Assembly (NCBI RefSeq): GCF_900187565.1
Contig: NZ_FYED01000018.1
Location: 1-64,000 of the forward strand
Source: Pseudomonas sp. Irchel 3A7
Lineage (GTDB): Bacteria > Pseudomonadota > Gammaproteobacteria > Pseudomonadales > Pseudomonadaceae
Length of the DNA: 64,000 bases
Reading direction: 5' to 3'
Shown here: positions 54,116 through 62,895 of the stretch, in pieces
Layout: each line of letters starts with the position of its first letter
How positions within the stretch are numbered: the stretch's first letter is position 1
Made by a program: the position numbers and the translations under genes
Notes under the pieces: model-generated
Told to the model about the DNA's origin: nothing
Database searches by the model: none
Seen by the model: the letters and a program-made list of their open reading frames with translations, nothing else

Positions 54116-55006
54116 TCACCATTGCAGGGTAATCGTGCTCTCGAACTCCCGTTCCTGCCCCGTTACCGGATCGACAAACTTCAGCCCTTGGGCCAACAAC
54201 TTCAATGGATTGGCGTAGTCATCTTCCACATCCTTGAGTACCCGAGGATAAAACGGGTCGTTGCAGATGCTCGCGCCCAGCGCGGCCATGTGTACCCGCA
54301 GCTGATGTTTCTTGCCGGTTACCGGGTAAAGCCCGTAACGCCAGAGATCACCATTCTTCTCCCTGACCTCGATAGCCGTTTCGGTATTAGGGGTGCCCGG
54401 CCCTTCCTGCATGCGGAAGAAAGGCTCGCCATCGATGAGTCGGCTTTTATGGACCAACGGGAACGAGTGCTCAGGCAACGCATGGGCAATGGCCTCATAG
54501 CGCTTTTCGATCTGCCGCGTAGGGAACAGCGATTGATAAGCCGAGCGACTCTGGGGATTGGCTGAAAACAACACCAATCCCCCCGTATGCCGGTCAATGC
54601 GATGCAATGGCACCAGGTGCGGATTGTCCAGACGCCGGATCAGCCGTCTCAGCAAGGTCTGTTCAACGTATTCACCCGCCGGTGTCACGGGGAGAAAATG
54701 CGGCTTGTCCGCCACCACCAGATGCTCGTCCGCGTACAGGATCGACTCGACCACCGGGATCGGCTTTTCGTCCGGCACTTCCCGGAAATAGTGAATACGC
54801 AGGCCTTCCTTGTAAGGCAGACCAAGGGCGATCGGCACACCTTGCCCGTCAAGGACCCGGCCCCGGGCGATTCGGTCCAGCCATTGTTCCGGGCCTATGG
54901 CGCTGAAGTGCTCGCACAAGCAATCGTAAACGGTCTGCCACGAGCCAGGCGGCAAGTAGAGTGTACTGGCCTGGTTATGTGCAGCGGAAAAAGATGAACT
55001 GGACAT
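54116..55006 (-). CDS. RluA-family pseudouridine synthase
   Basis: A 296-residue pseudouridine synthase: catalytic HRIDRHTGGLVLFS with the active Asp near residue 138, VADKPHFLPVTPAG, KRYEAIAH and TGKKHQLRVHMAALGASICNDPFYP. It has no S4 domain but a short N-terminal part (YLPPGSWQTVYDCLCEHF) instead. It isomerises uridine in rRNA or tRNA; which base cannot be read from the sequence. Confidence 0.9.
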   Translation of the reverse strand: MSSSSFSAAHNQASTLYLPPGSWQTVYDCLCEHFSAIGPEQWLDRIARGRVLDGQGVPIALGLPYKEGLRIHYFREVPDEKPIPVVESILYADEHLVVADKPHFLPVTPAGEYVEQTLLRRLIRRLDNPHLVPLHRIDRHTGGLVLFSANPQSRSAYQSLFPTRQIEKRYEAIAHALPEHSFPLVHKSRLIDGEPFFRMQEGPGTPNTETAIEVREKNGDLWRYGLYPVTGKKHQLRVHMAALGASICNDPFYPRVLKDVEDDYANPLKLLAQGLKFVDPVTGQEREFESTITLQW

Positions 55007-55077
55007 ACGAAAGCTCTAACCCTCAATACAGAGCAGCATTATCCAACAGCACCGTGAACGAACCTAGCGGAGAATCC

Positions 55078-55395
55078 TCAGGCCGGTATCGGCTTGCGCG
55101 CCGCCGCTTCGGTGTATTCCTTCAGCCAGCGCAGCACATCGACCGCCTCCCAGCGACCCGGGTCATACAGGGCATACAACAAACCCTGATAGCCCACGAC
55201 GTCCAGTTGTCGGTGATAGCCAGCTCGCTGGAACAACGCTTCGATTTCAGCGAAACAGGTGTTGAAATGCAGCTTGTTGAAAGGCGTTTTCCCTTCCGTT
55301 ACCAACCCATCCAGACGCAATTCGAGGACAGCCTCGCGTACCACGTCAACCGACATCCGGTTCACGCTGCTCTTCAATTGTTCGACATTGACCAC
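55078..55395 (-). CDS. Uncharacterised protein preceded by a LexA box
   Basis: A 105-residue, mainly helical protein that I do not recognise by function. It begins MVNVEQLKSSVNRMSVDVVREAVLEL and has a conserved-looking end (GRWEAVDVLRWLKEYTEAA). No signal peptide or membrane helix. A perfect LexA-type palindrome lies 75-90 bp before its ATG with no other gene to serve on either side, so it is probably induced by DNA damage. Several small P. aeruginosa SOS genes have unknown roles; I cannot match this one to a given locus. Confidence 0.75.
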   Translation of the reverse strand: MVNVEQLKSSVNRMSVDVVREAVLELRLDGLVTEGKTPFNKLHFNTCFAEIEALFQRAGYHRQLDVVGYQGLLYALYDPGRWEAVDVLRWLKEYTEAAARKPIPA

Positions 55396-55469
55396 GATTC
55401 ATCCCTCTCACGCCCGGACCCGCCTGCCCACCCCCTGAATCAGGGACGGCAGCGCAGCAATCCGAATAA

Positions 55470-55485
55470 CTGTATGCGCATACAG
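55470..55485. promoter_or_regulatory. LexA (SOS) box
   Basis: CTGTATGCGCATACAG: perfect CTGT-N8-ACAG, within an 18-bp perfect palindrome (55469-55486). It can serve only the minus-strand gene starting at 55395. Confidence 0.8.
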
Positions 55486-55563
55486 TATCCGAATCACCGC
55501 ATCTAAGCCAAGGGGATCAATCGCAAAGTTCGACCGGCGGAACCCCGCCCTCACCAAAACCCG

Positions 55564-55800
55564 TTAACGCAGGAAAGCCACTACCTCGTCGGACCCGAAG
55601 GGCCAGCCCAGTTCAGCCCCCGTATCCACCCGACGCAACACCGGAATACGCAGGCTGTAAGACTTGAACCATGTTTCGTCGTCAGCGATGTCCACCAGTT
55701 CCACCAGCAGACCGCGCTCGACAAATTCCATCAGCATGGCTTCGGCGACTTCACAGAGATGGCACCCCAGGGTGCCGAATAGCTGACATTCAGGAAGCAT
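55564..55800 (-). CDS. Glutaredoxin-like protein (DUF836)
   Basis: A 78-residue thioredoxin-fold protein: LFGTLGCHLCEVAEAML with a CxxC-type pair (Cys13, Cys16) and a cis-proline in LRIPVLRR. This family is widespread and small; it may reduce disulfides or act as a chaperone, but substrates are unknown. It is the sole gene between the SOS-type gene and the transporter gene. Confidence 0.88.
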   Translation of the reverse strand: MLPECQLFGTLGCHLCEVAEAMLMEFVERGLLVELVDIADDETWFKSYSLRIPVLRRVDTGAELGWPFGSDEVVAFLR

Positions 55801-55908
55801 GAGCGCTCAACCACAAAATTTGAGTGACTATTCTAGGCCCGCTCCGAAAAACCGTCGAGCGTCCGGGTGCGCCAGGGTCGCCAATGATTAATCAACGACA
55901 GACCCGAC

Positions 55909-57117
55909 TCAGTCCTGGCTGACAGCACCGATCTTGTGCACCGACAAGTCCGCTCCGTAATACTCTTCTTCCTGGCTCAGCCGCAGACCATGGAACGCCT
56001 TGATCGCGCCGTACACTGCAAAGCCGCCGACCAATGCCACGACCACGCCCAGTGCCGTGCCGATCAACTGACTGATCAGGCTCACCCCGCCCAGACCGCC
56101 CAGTGCGCCCTGCCCGAAGATGCCACAGGCAATTCCGCCCCACACACCACACAGACCGTGCAACGGCCAGACCCCCAGCACATCGTCGATGCGCCATTTG
56201 ACCTGGGCGGCGGTAAAGCACCAGACAAACAGCGCCCCGGCAATCGCCCCTGTCACCAGCGCGCCCACGGGGTGCATCAGATCAGAGCCGGCACAGATCG
56301 CCACCAGCCCGGCCAGCGGGCCGTTGTGCAGAAAGCCCGGGTCATTGCGGCCGACAATCAGGGCCGCCACCGTACCACCGACCATGGCCATCAGCGAGTT
56401 CACCGCCACCAGCCCGCTGACCCCTTGCAGGGTTTGCGCGCTCATCACGTTGAAGCCGAACCAGCCGACGATCAGGATCCACGAACCCAGCGCCAGAAAC
56501 GGAATACTCGACGGCGCGAACGCCACCAGGCGGCCTTCGCGATAGCGACCATTGCGCGGCCCGAGCAGCAACACTGCTGCCAGCGCCAGCCAACCGCCCA
56601 TGGCGTGGACCACCACGGAGCCGGCAAAATCATGGAAACCGGCGCCAAAGCTTTCCAGCAACCAGGCTTGCAAACCCAGGTTGCCGTTCCAGATCATGCC
56701 TTCGAAGAAGGGATAGATGAACGCCACGATCAGTGCCGTCGCGCACAGTTGCGGAACGAATCGCGCACGCTCGGCGATGCCGCCGGAAATGATCGCCGGG
56801 ATCGCCGCGGCAAAGGTCAGCAAAAAGAAAAACTTCACCAACCCGTACCCGTGATCAGCATTGATCACCGCTGCCGGTTGCATGAAGGTGACCCCGTAGG
56901 AGATCCAATAGCCTATAAAGAAGTAGGCCAGGGTCGAAACGGCGAAGTCACTGAGGATTTTCGACAACGCATTGACCTGGTTTTTTTGCCTGACCGTACC
57001 GACTTCAAGAAAGGCAAAACCGGCATGCATGGCCAGAACCATGACCGCACCGATCAGAATGAACAACGTGTTGGAGCTATGGACCAGACTGTCCACAGCG
57101 CTTTGCAGATTTTCCAT
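55909..57117 (-). CDS. amtB: AmtB-family ammonium transporter
   Basis: A 402-residue transporter with eleven membrane helices: AFLEVGTVRQKNQVN, the pore FHDFAGSVVVHAMGGW with Asp and first His, a second pore His in PLHGLCGVWGG and a signature GWFGFNV. No signal peptide is obvious. No glnK lies adjacent, unlike the main amtB of pseudomonads, so this is probably an additional paralogue; the symbol is for the family. Confidence 0.9.
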   Translation of the reverse strand: MENLQSAVDSLVHSSNTLFILIGAVMVLAMHAGFAFLEVGTVRQKNQVNALSKILSDFAVSTLAYFFIGYWISYGVTFMQPAAVINADHGYGLVKFFFLLTFAAAIPAIISGGIAERARFVPQLCATALIVAFIYPFFEGMIWNGNLGLQAWLLESFGAGFHDFAGSVVVHAMGGWLALAAVLLLGPRNGRYREGRLVAFAPSSIPFLALGSWILIVGWFGFNVMSAQTLQGVSGLVAVNSLMAMVGGTVAALIVGRNDPGFLHNGPLAGLVAICAGSDLMHPVGALVTGAIAGALFVWCFTAAQVKWRIDDVLGVWPLHGLCGVWGGIACGIFGQGALGGLGGVSLISQLIGTALGVVVALVGGFAVYGAIKAFHGLRLSQEEEYYGADLSVHKIGAVSQD

Positions 57118-57442
57118 GGATTAGGCAGACCTTAAGGCTGAAAAAGGCACCAAAGCAGTTCGCGCGAGCTATCCATGCACCAAGTTGTGACGCCTCGCGT
57201 TGAGAGCGCCATGTCCAATGAACCGCTTTGGCGCACAAAATTCGTCAAAGCTGATCACGACCAGGACTGTTGCTCGGGTTTTGATTGTTTGAGTCAGGGT
57301 TTCGGGTAAATCATGCCCGGCAACAGCGCATCGGCGCAGGCTGGCGCACCACGACACAGCAAAAGTTGTACCAGTCATTTGTACTGAACCTTCACATAAG
57401 GCTCATACTCGAACGTTTCAGACGCCACTATGGAGATCACCA
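57118..57442. other. Divergent gap between amtB and the YqjD-like gene
   Basis: 325 bp. Two direct GCACCAA copies (near 57143 and 57176) resemble NtrC half-sites but no full palindrome or sigma-54 -24/-12 pair is seen. No small gene is supported. Confidence 0.45.
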
Positions 57443-57757
57443 ATGGCCAGTACCAAGGCAAAGACTGCTCAAGAAATCCTGATGAACGATTTTCAGACAC
57501 TGGTCAGCGACACCGAGCGGTTGCTGGAACACACCGCTTCCCTGGCCGGTGACCAGGCCGATGAGTTGCGCGACCAGATCCACGACAGTCTCCTGCGAGC
57601 ACGGGAAACCTTGAAGCTGACCGAGGACTCGCTGCGCGAACGCAGCAAGGCTGCTGTCACCGCTACCGAGGACTATGTCCAGGCCAACCCATGGCAATCG
57701 GTCGGCATCGCCGCCGGCATTGGTTTTCTTATCGGCCTGCTGGCAACCCGGCGCTGA
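57443..57757 (+). CDS. ElaB/YqjD-family (DUF883) membrane-anchored protein
   Basis: A 104-residue protein: long amphipathic helix (residues 8-80) and C-terminal glycine-rich membrane anchor QSVGIAAGIGFLIGLLATRR. In E. coli ElaB and YqjD bind ribosomes at the inner membrane in stationary phase. ATG at 57443 follows GGAG. It is first of a three-gene operon like yqjD-yqjE-yqjK. Confidence 0.9.
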   Translation: MASTKAKTAQEILMNDFQTLVSDTERLLEHTASLAGDQADELRDQIHDSLLRARETLKLTEDSLRERSKAAVTATEDYVQANPWQSVGIAAGIGFLIGLLATRR

Positions 57758-57759
57758 TC

Positions 57760-58149
57760 ATGGCAATCGACGAACTCGGCGCGTCCACGACGGGCGCAAG
57801 TTCCTCATCGCGGCGACTGGGTGCCGCCGTGCTTGGATTACTGCACAGCCATGTCGAGCTGTTCGGCATCGAATTGCAGGAACAAAAGGCCCGCACCGTC
57901 AGCCTGTTGCTGTTCGCTGGCCTGGCACTGGTGTTCGCCCTGCTGTTGCTGGTGGGATTGTCGACATTGGTGCTGATCCTGTTTTGGGATACCTATCGCC
58001 TGGCGGCCATCATCGGCCTTTGTGTGTTCTACACCCTCGCGGCAATCTTCTGCGGCATACGCCTGAGAGCGGCCATTTTCGATGAGTCCTCGCCCTTCCA
58101 CGGCACTCTGGAAGAGCTGGCCAATGACCGGGAGCGCTTGTTGCCATGA
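57760..58149 (+). CDS. YqjE-like inner-membrane protein (phage-holin-like family)
   Basis: A 129-residue protein: an N-terminal helix (LLHSHVELFGIELQEQKARTVS), two membrane helices (about 50-75 and 82-104) and a short acidic tail. This is the YqjE/Actinobacterial holin-like (DUF1469) fold. It starts three bases after the YqjD-like stop and overlaps the next gene by four. Confidence 0.88.
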   Translation: MAIDELGASTTGASSSSRRLGAAVLGLLHSHVELFGIELQEQKARTVSLLLFAGLALVFALLLLVGLSTLVLILFWDTYRLAAIIGLCVFYTLAAIFCGIRLRAAIFDESSPFHGTLEELANDRERLLP

Positions 58150-58487
58150 ACCTGCCTGAACTACCTCGAAACAGTTCGCGCACGGAAATGCGCAAGGCGC
58201 TGATCCGCCTGCGCATGGAAATGCACCGCCAGGAAATCCGCCACGAATCGTCGCAACTGCTGCAACCCTTGCAGCGTGTCCGCGGGATGACGCAAAACCT
58301 GCAAGACGGCTTTGGTATCAAGCATGCTCCACTCTGGGGCGTGGCGGCGGTGACCCTGTTGGGTTTTCTGACCGGCAAGGGAGCGAAAAGCGGCGGTGTG
58401 GGCAGCCTGACCAAGCTGGTCCAACTCGGTACCACCTTGGGGCCGCTGATCAAACTGGTGATGCAAGGTTCTTCGCGCAAGCGCTGA
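58146..58487 (+). CDS. YqjK-like protein
   Basis: A 113-residue protein, basic helical N-half (RTEMRKALIRLRMEMHRQEIRHES) and a hydrophobic segment (APLWGVAAVTLLGFLTG) near residue 62. Position and size fit YqjK, the third member of the trio; sequence identity to YqjK cannot be judged by eye. The start overlaps the previous stop (ATGA). Confidence 0.78.
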   Translation: MNLPELPRNSSRTEMRKALIRLRMEMHRQEIRHESSQLLQPLQRVRGMTQNLQDGFGIKHAPLWGVAAVTLLGFLTGKGAKSGGVGSLTKLVQLGTTLGPLIKLVMQGSSRKR

Positions 58488-58556
58488 GCTGTCATTTCTG
58501 GCTACATTCTTGCAATACCACGGGATGAACCTCTTTATCGAGGGGTTCAACCCTGC

Positions 58557-59774
58557 GTGCCTACCCGGTCACCAGGCTTTATCCAAAAACAAGATCGACA
58601 AGGAGGCCTTGTGATCGACGGGCAACCGCTCGCCTGCTTTCAGCCGTTCATCGATACCGCCACCGGGCGTATCGCAGGTGTCGAAGCACTGGGTCGACTG
58701 CGTCAGTCCGATGGTCAATTGGCATCGGTAGGGCCGCTGTTCGCCGACCCTCGAACCAACGCCATTGCCCTGCGCCACCTGGATCGTCAGCTGCGCGACA
58801 ACGCCTTGAGCCGACTGCATGAGGCACCCCACGACTGGTTTCTCAGCCTGAACATTTCTCCGCGATGGATCAGCCGCTTGCGCCCGGACCAACCCCTGCC
58901 GAGCCTCAAGCAATTGAGCAGACATGATGTTGACCCACAGCGAATCGTTTTCGAAATCACTGAACTGGGTGGCAATATTCAGCGCCTGGCCCAGGTAGTG
59001 GCTCGCTACCGCTCAGCTGGCGCGCGGATCGCCATTGATGACTTTGGTGCCGGATACTCACAGCTCGATCGCGTGCTGGCGCTGCAACCGGACATCCTCA
59101 AACTCGACATGCGTTTATTCCAGGCGGCAGCACTGGGTGGACCCAGTAGCGATGTGGTCAAGGCCCTGGCGCAAATGGCAGAGAGGAGCGGTTGCTGGAT
59201 CATCGCCGAAGGGGTGGAAACCGATGCCCAGCTAAATTTTGCACTGGAATGCGGTTCACGCTACGTGCAGGGTTTTCTGTTCGCCGGGGCGCAAGAAGAT
59301 TTCTTTGCCACCAACGCCTTTGTCGAGCGCTTCGCACAACTGCGTCAGCGTTATGTTCAGCAGAAACTGGCCGAACGCGGACGTCTGATGATCATGCGCC
59401 AGCAACTCAGTGAGCTGATGACAATCCTGCAGGCCTGGGCCCAGGCCCGCGCTCCGATCAGTGCCTTGCCGCAACCGGACGCCTTTCCGTGGCTATTGCG
59501 CTTCTATCAATGCGACCGTCACGGTACGCAATTGACGCCAAACCTGGAATGGCGCCACAACGGCTGGGTCACCGACCATCGTTACCTGGGGCACAACTGG
59601 TCCTGGCGACCGTACTTCTATCAGCTGCTGGCGGAGGGCTGGGATGAACGGCGATTGACCCTTTCCAACACGTATCGCGATGCCACGAGCAATCAGTACT
59701 GCCTCACCGCCGGGCAGTTTTTTGACGATGGCGAACGGTTGCTGTTGATTGATATCGATGCGGTTGGGCTTTAG
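58557..59774 (+). CDS. EAL-domain cyclic-di-GMP phosphodiesterase with YkuI-like C-terminal domain
   Basis: A 405-residue protein. The EAL domain (about 20-260) keeps active residues: GVEALGRL, SLNISP, FEITELGG, IDDFGAGYSQLDR, KLDMRL, IAEGVET and YVQGFLF, so it should hydrolyse cyclic di-GMP. The C-terminal part (about 270-405, with WRHNGWVTDHRYLGHNWSWRPYFYQL) resembles the PAS-like domain of Bacillus YkuI. No membrane helix. GTG 58557 is the longest start; GTG 58611 in frame has a near-perfect AAGGAGG four bases before it and may be the true one. Confidence 0.88.
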   Translation: MPTRSPGFIQKQDRQGGLVIDGQPLACFQPFIDTATGRIAGVEALGRLRQSDGQLASVGPLFADPRTNAIALRHLDRQLRDNALSRLHEAPHDWFLSLNISPRWISRLRPDQPLPSLKQLSRHDVDPQRIVFEITELGGNIQRLAQVVARYRSAGARIAIDDFGAGYSQLDRVLALQPDILKLDMRLFQAAALGGPSSDVVKALAQMAERSGCWIIAEGVETDAQLNFALECGSRYVQGFLFAGAQEDFFATNAFVERFAQLRQRYVQQKLAERGRLMIMRQQLSELMTILQAWAQARAPISALPQPDAFPWLLRFYQCDRHGTQLTPNLEWRHNGWVTDHRYLGHNWSWRPYFYQLLAEGWDERRLTLSNTYRDATSNQYCLTAGQFFDDGERLLLIDIDAVGL

Positions 59775-60116
59775 GGTAGTGCTGTTGATTGGGTGATGGC
59801 GGGTTACCTGGAGCAAAACCAAAGCGAGGCGGCCTGATAGCCGACCTGACTTTCGCGGTCGCACCCAATCCCCCGTGGGAGCGAGCCTGCTCGCGAAGGA
59901 CGTTAACGATAACGCGCCCTGTCTGAATGGACGCGTTGTCCGGGCGTTTTTCGCGAGCGAGCTCGCTCCCACATTGATTAATCCCGCAAAGGCCAATAAC
60001 CCCGAGCCCTCCAGCACGACCTGGAAACCAAATGAGAATCCCCCTGGTACCCCTTGCAGGTCCCCGCGCGAACCGGGAAGCTAGAGCCTCAAGTCACCCG
60101 ACGGAGAGTACCCGCC
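59775..60116. other. Gap between the EAL gene and dgt
   Basis: About 340 bp holding a REPIN at 59873-59973 and short decayed repeat sequence similar to the tandem units at 45.3 kb (GCCGACCTGA). No gene is seen. Confidence 0.6.
59873..59973. repeat. REPIN with conserved interior (copy B)
   Basis: Inverted REP pair; interior matches that of copy A at 32824-32923 base for base over most of its 56 bp. Confidence 0.92.
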
Positions 60117-61445
60117 TTGGATTGGCACACCCTGCTTACTCGCGAACGCCTCGGAAAGCCTCTGCACAGCCCGCAAGAACTCGGCCGCAGTCCTTTCCAC
60201 AAAGACCATGACCGCATCATTTTCTCGGGGGCGTTTCGTCGTCTCGGGCGCAAGACACAGGTGCATCCGGTCTCCAGCAACGACCATATCCACACGCGAT
60301 TGACCCACTCGCTGGAAGTCAGTTGCGTCGGCCGTTCGCTGGGCATGCGCGTCGGTGAAACCATCCGCGGCGCCCTGCCTGACTGGTGCGAACCCAGCGA
60401 CCTGGGCATGGTGGTGCAATCGGCCTGTCTGGCCCATGACATCGGCAATCCTCCCTTCGGTCACTCTGGCGAAGATGCGATTCGTCATTGGTTCCAGCAA
60501 GCCGCCGGTCGTGGCTGGCTCGACGCAATGAGCGAAGCCGAACGCAACGATTTTCTCAACTTCGAAGGCAATGCCCAGGGCTTTCGGGTATTGACCCAGC
60601 TGGAGTATCACCAATTCGATGGTGGCACGCGGCTGACCTACGCCACTCTTGGTACTTATCTGAAATACCCGTGGACGGCCAAACATGCCGACTCGCTGGG
60701 GTACAAGAAACATAAATTCGGCTGCTACCTGAGCGAACTGCCGTTGCTGGAACAGATCGCCCAGAAACTCGGCCTGCCGCAACTCGAAGAACAGCGCTGG
60801 GCGCGCCACCCGTTGGTGTACCTGATGGAGGCCGCCGACGACATCTGCTACGCGCTGATCGACCTCGAGGACGGTCTGGAAATGGCGCTGTTGGAATATG
60901 CAGAGGTCGAGTCCTTGCTGCTGGATCTGGTAGGCGACGATCTGCCGGAAACCTATCGGCAACTCGGCCCGGGGGATTCTCGTCGACGCAAACTGGCCAT
61001 CCTGCGTGGCAAGGCCATTGAGCACCTGACCAATGCTGCAGCCCGCGCCTTTGTCGAACAGCAAGACACCTTGCTGGCCGGTACGCTGCCCGGCGATCTG
61101 GTGGAACACATGCACGGCCCGGCCAAACGTTGCGTCCTGAATGCAAAAGACATGGCACGCAAAAAAATCTTCCAGGACAAGCGCAAGACCCTGCACGAAA
61201 TCGGCGCCTATACCACATTGGAAATTTTGCTCAACGCCTTCTGTGGCGCAGCGCTCGAACAACACAACGGTCGCACGCCCTCCTTCAAGAGCCGACGGGT
61301 TCTCGATCTGCTGGGCAATAATGCACCTGATCCCCACGCCCCGCTGCACACGTCATTTCTGCGAATGATCGATTTCATCGCCGGTATGACGGACAGCTAC
61401 GCCAGCGACATGGCGCTGGAGATGACGGGGCGCTCAAGTCACTGA
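60117..61445 (+). CDS. Dgt-like deoxyguanosine triphosphate triphosphohydrolase
   Basis: A 442-residue HD-domain dNTPase: RSPFHKDHDRIIFSGAFRRLGRKTQV, HTRLTHSLEV (HD His), LAHDIGNPPFGHSGE (HD His-Asp) and NAQGFRVLTQLE. It splits dNTPs to nucleoside and triphosphate and helps control the dNTP pool. The start is taken as TTG 60117 (reads MDWHTLL as in relatives), ten bases after GGAG; an upstream ATG at 60054 runs in frame but lacks support. A weak GGCCATC/GATGGCC hairpin follows the stop. Confidence 0.9.
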   Translation: MDWHTLLTRERLGKPLHSPQELGRSPFHKDHDRIIFSGAFRRLGRKTQVHPVSSNDHIHTRLTHSLEVSCVGRSLGMRVGETIRGALPDWCEPSDLGMVVQSACLAHDIGNPPFGHSGEDAIRHWFQQAAGRGWLDAMSEAERNDFLNFEGNAQGFRVLTQLEYHQFDGGTRLTYATLGTYLKYPWTAKHADSLGYKKHKFGCYLSELPLLEQIAQKLGLPQLEEQRWARHPLVYLMEAADDICYALIDLEDGLEMALLEYAEVESLLLDLVGDDLPETYRQLGPGDSRRRKLAILRGKAIEHLTNAAARAFVEQQDTLLAGTLPGDLVEHMHGPAKRCVLNAKDMARKKIFQDKRKTLHEIGAYTTLEILLNAFCGAALEQHNGRTPSFKSRRVLDLLGNNAPDPHAPLHTSFLRMIDFIAGMTDSYASDMALEMTGRSSH

Positions 61446-61626
61446 CGAGTGCTGTTGACCGGCCATCTCACCGCCCGTGATGGCCGTTCAGCCCCCCGTC
61501 AAAAGCAAGTGCATTCAACACCCGCTGAATCCCCCTACAGATAATGTCGAGCGAACTGATCGATTACCCGGCATTGACACGAAACAATCACGTCTACTTT
61601 GCTCAAATAAAAGAAGCGTGAATAAT

Positions 61627-62043
61627 ATGATCAAAGACAATCTGCGCATATTGCTGGTGGAAGATCATCCATTTCAGCTCAGGGCTACTCAATACCTGCT
61701 TGAGAGTTACGGTTTTACCCGGTTGACCACGACTGACTGTGCCCAGGGCGCCTTGCAGCAAATGCTGGATGCCGAACAACCTTTTGATATTCTTTTGTGC
61801 GATCAATGTCTGCCCGATATCTCCGGCATTGAACTGGTCAGGTTCGCCAGTCGTCGCGGCATGATCAAACAAGCGATCCTTTTAAGCAGCCTGACACAGG
61901 ATGAACTGGATGGACTTGAAAACATGGCAAACATTCATGATCTTCCACTGCTCGGTTATCTGGTCAAGCCGTTGAAACAAACCGAATTCATACAACTATT
62001 GACTTCAGCGCCTTTGAAAAACCACAGCAAAAATCGAGTTTAA
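61627..62043 (+). CDS. Stand-alone receiver-domain response regulator
   Basis: A 138-residue protein of one receiver domain: LLVEDHPFQLRA, phosphoacceptor Asp59 in LCDQCLPDIS, SSLTQDEL in the signalling-Ser/Thr place, and LVKPLKQ. There is no output domain, so it acts by phosphotransfer or protein contact, as CheY-like or RocR-like partners. A TTGACA at 61574 may be a promoter. It precedes a NarL-type regulator and a BvgS-like kinase in the same direction and may be part of their relay. Confidence 0.85.
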   Translation: MIKDNLRILLVEDHPFQLRATQYLLESYGFTRLTTTDCAQGALQQMLDAEQPFDILLCDQCLPDISGIELVRFASRRGMIKQAILLSSLTQDELDGLENMANIHDLPLLGYLVKPLKQTEFIQLLTSAPLKNHSKNRV

Positions 62044-62156
62044 ATTCAACAGCAAGCTCAAAAATCACCTCACCAATAATCCAACAGAACAAAAACAACT
62101 TTCGTCCTTCCTTATAAAAATCCTAGTTGATGCGTAAGCCTATTCTTTTTCGCTTG

Positions 62157-62170
62157 TAGGAACATTCCTA
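62157..62170. promoter_or_regulatory. Palindrome TAGGAACATTCCTA upstream of the NarL-type regulator
   Basis: Perfect 6-bp arms with a 2-bp spacer, 90 bp before the ATG at 62261. It resembles sites used by BvgA/EvgA/RcsB-type regulators. TACGTCA also occurs twice directly 13 bp apart further downstream. Confidence 0.6.
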
Positions 62171-62260
62171 TATTGCTGCTACAGGTACGTCAGTTCATAC
62201 GTCACATCCACTATCTGAGCTAAGGTTCGCCCTTTATTTCAGTTCGCATGGGATTTTGTT

Positions 62261-62887
62261 ATGAACTCCGTTTTTATTGTCGACGATCACCCTGTCATCC
62301 GACTTGCCGTTCGCATGCTGCTTGAACACGAAGGCTATAAAGTCGTCGGTGAAACTGACAACGGGGTCGATGCCATGCAGATGGTTCGCGAGTGCATGCC
62401 TGACCTGGTCATTCTTGACATCAGCATTCCCAAACTCGATGGCCTGGAAGTGCTGGCCCGTTTCAACGCAATGAGTACCCCCTTGAAAACGTTAGTGCTC
62501 ACCGCGCAGTGCCCGACACTTTTTGGTATTCGTTGCATGCAATCCGGTGCTTCGGGATATGTCTGCAAGCAGGAGGACCTCAGCGAACTGGTCAGCGCCA
62601 TCAAGGCAGTATTGTCGGGTTACAACTACTTCCCGAGCGAGGCACTGAATCCGATGCGCGGTGACGAGGCACGTTGCGCCGAGCTGGAACTGTTCAAGTC
62701 TGTCAACGACCGGGAACTGATGGTATTGCAACTTTTTGCACAAGGTCGCACTAACAAGGAAATTGCCAAGGGCATGTTTCTGAGCAACAAGACTGTCAGC
62801 ACTTATAAAAAACGTCTCATGCAAAAACTCAAGGCCAAGTCTCTGGTTGAACTCATCGAAATGGCAAAACGCAACGCATTGGTGTGA
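62261..62887 (+). CDS. NarL-family response regulator (BvgA/EvgA/RocA-like)
   Basis: A 208-residue regulator: VDDHPVIRLAV, phosphoacceptor Asp53 (VILDISIPK), LTAQCPTL, YVCKQED, and C-terminal HTH (VNDRELMVLQLFAQGRTNKEIAKGMFLSNKTVSTYKKRLMQKL). This class works with BvgS-type kinases, one of which is encoded eight bases downstream. The palindrome at 62157 may be an autoregulatory site. In P. aeruginosa the Roc system (RocA1/RocR/RocS1) is the nearest analogue and controls fimbriae and biofilm genes; the parallel is by architecture. Confidence 0.88.
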   Translation: MNSVFIVDDHPVIRLAVRMLLEHEGYKVVGETDNGVDAMQMVRECMPDLVILDISIPKLDGLEVLARFNAMSTPLKTLVLTAQCPTLFGIRCMQSGASGYVCKQEDLSELVSAIKAVLSGYNYFPSEALNPMRGDEARCAELELFKSVNDRELMVLQLFAQGRTNKEIAKGMFLSNKTVSTYKKRLMQKLKAKSLVELIEMAKRNALV

Positions 62888-62895
62888 GAAGCAGG

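Noticed and set aside
57143..57182. Possible NtrC site and sigma-54 promoter for amtB
   Set aside because: Only direct GCACCAA half-sites are present; no palindrome partner and no -24/-12 element.
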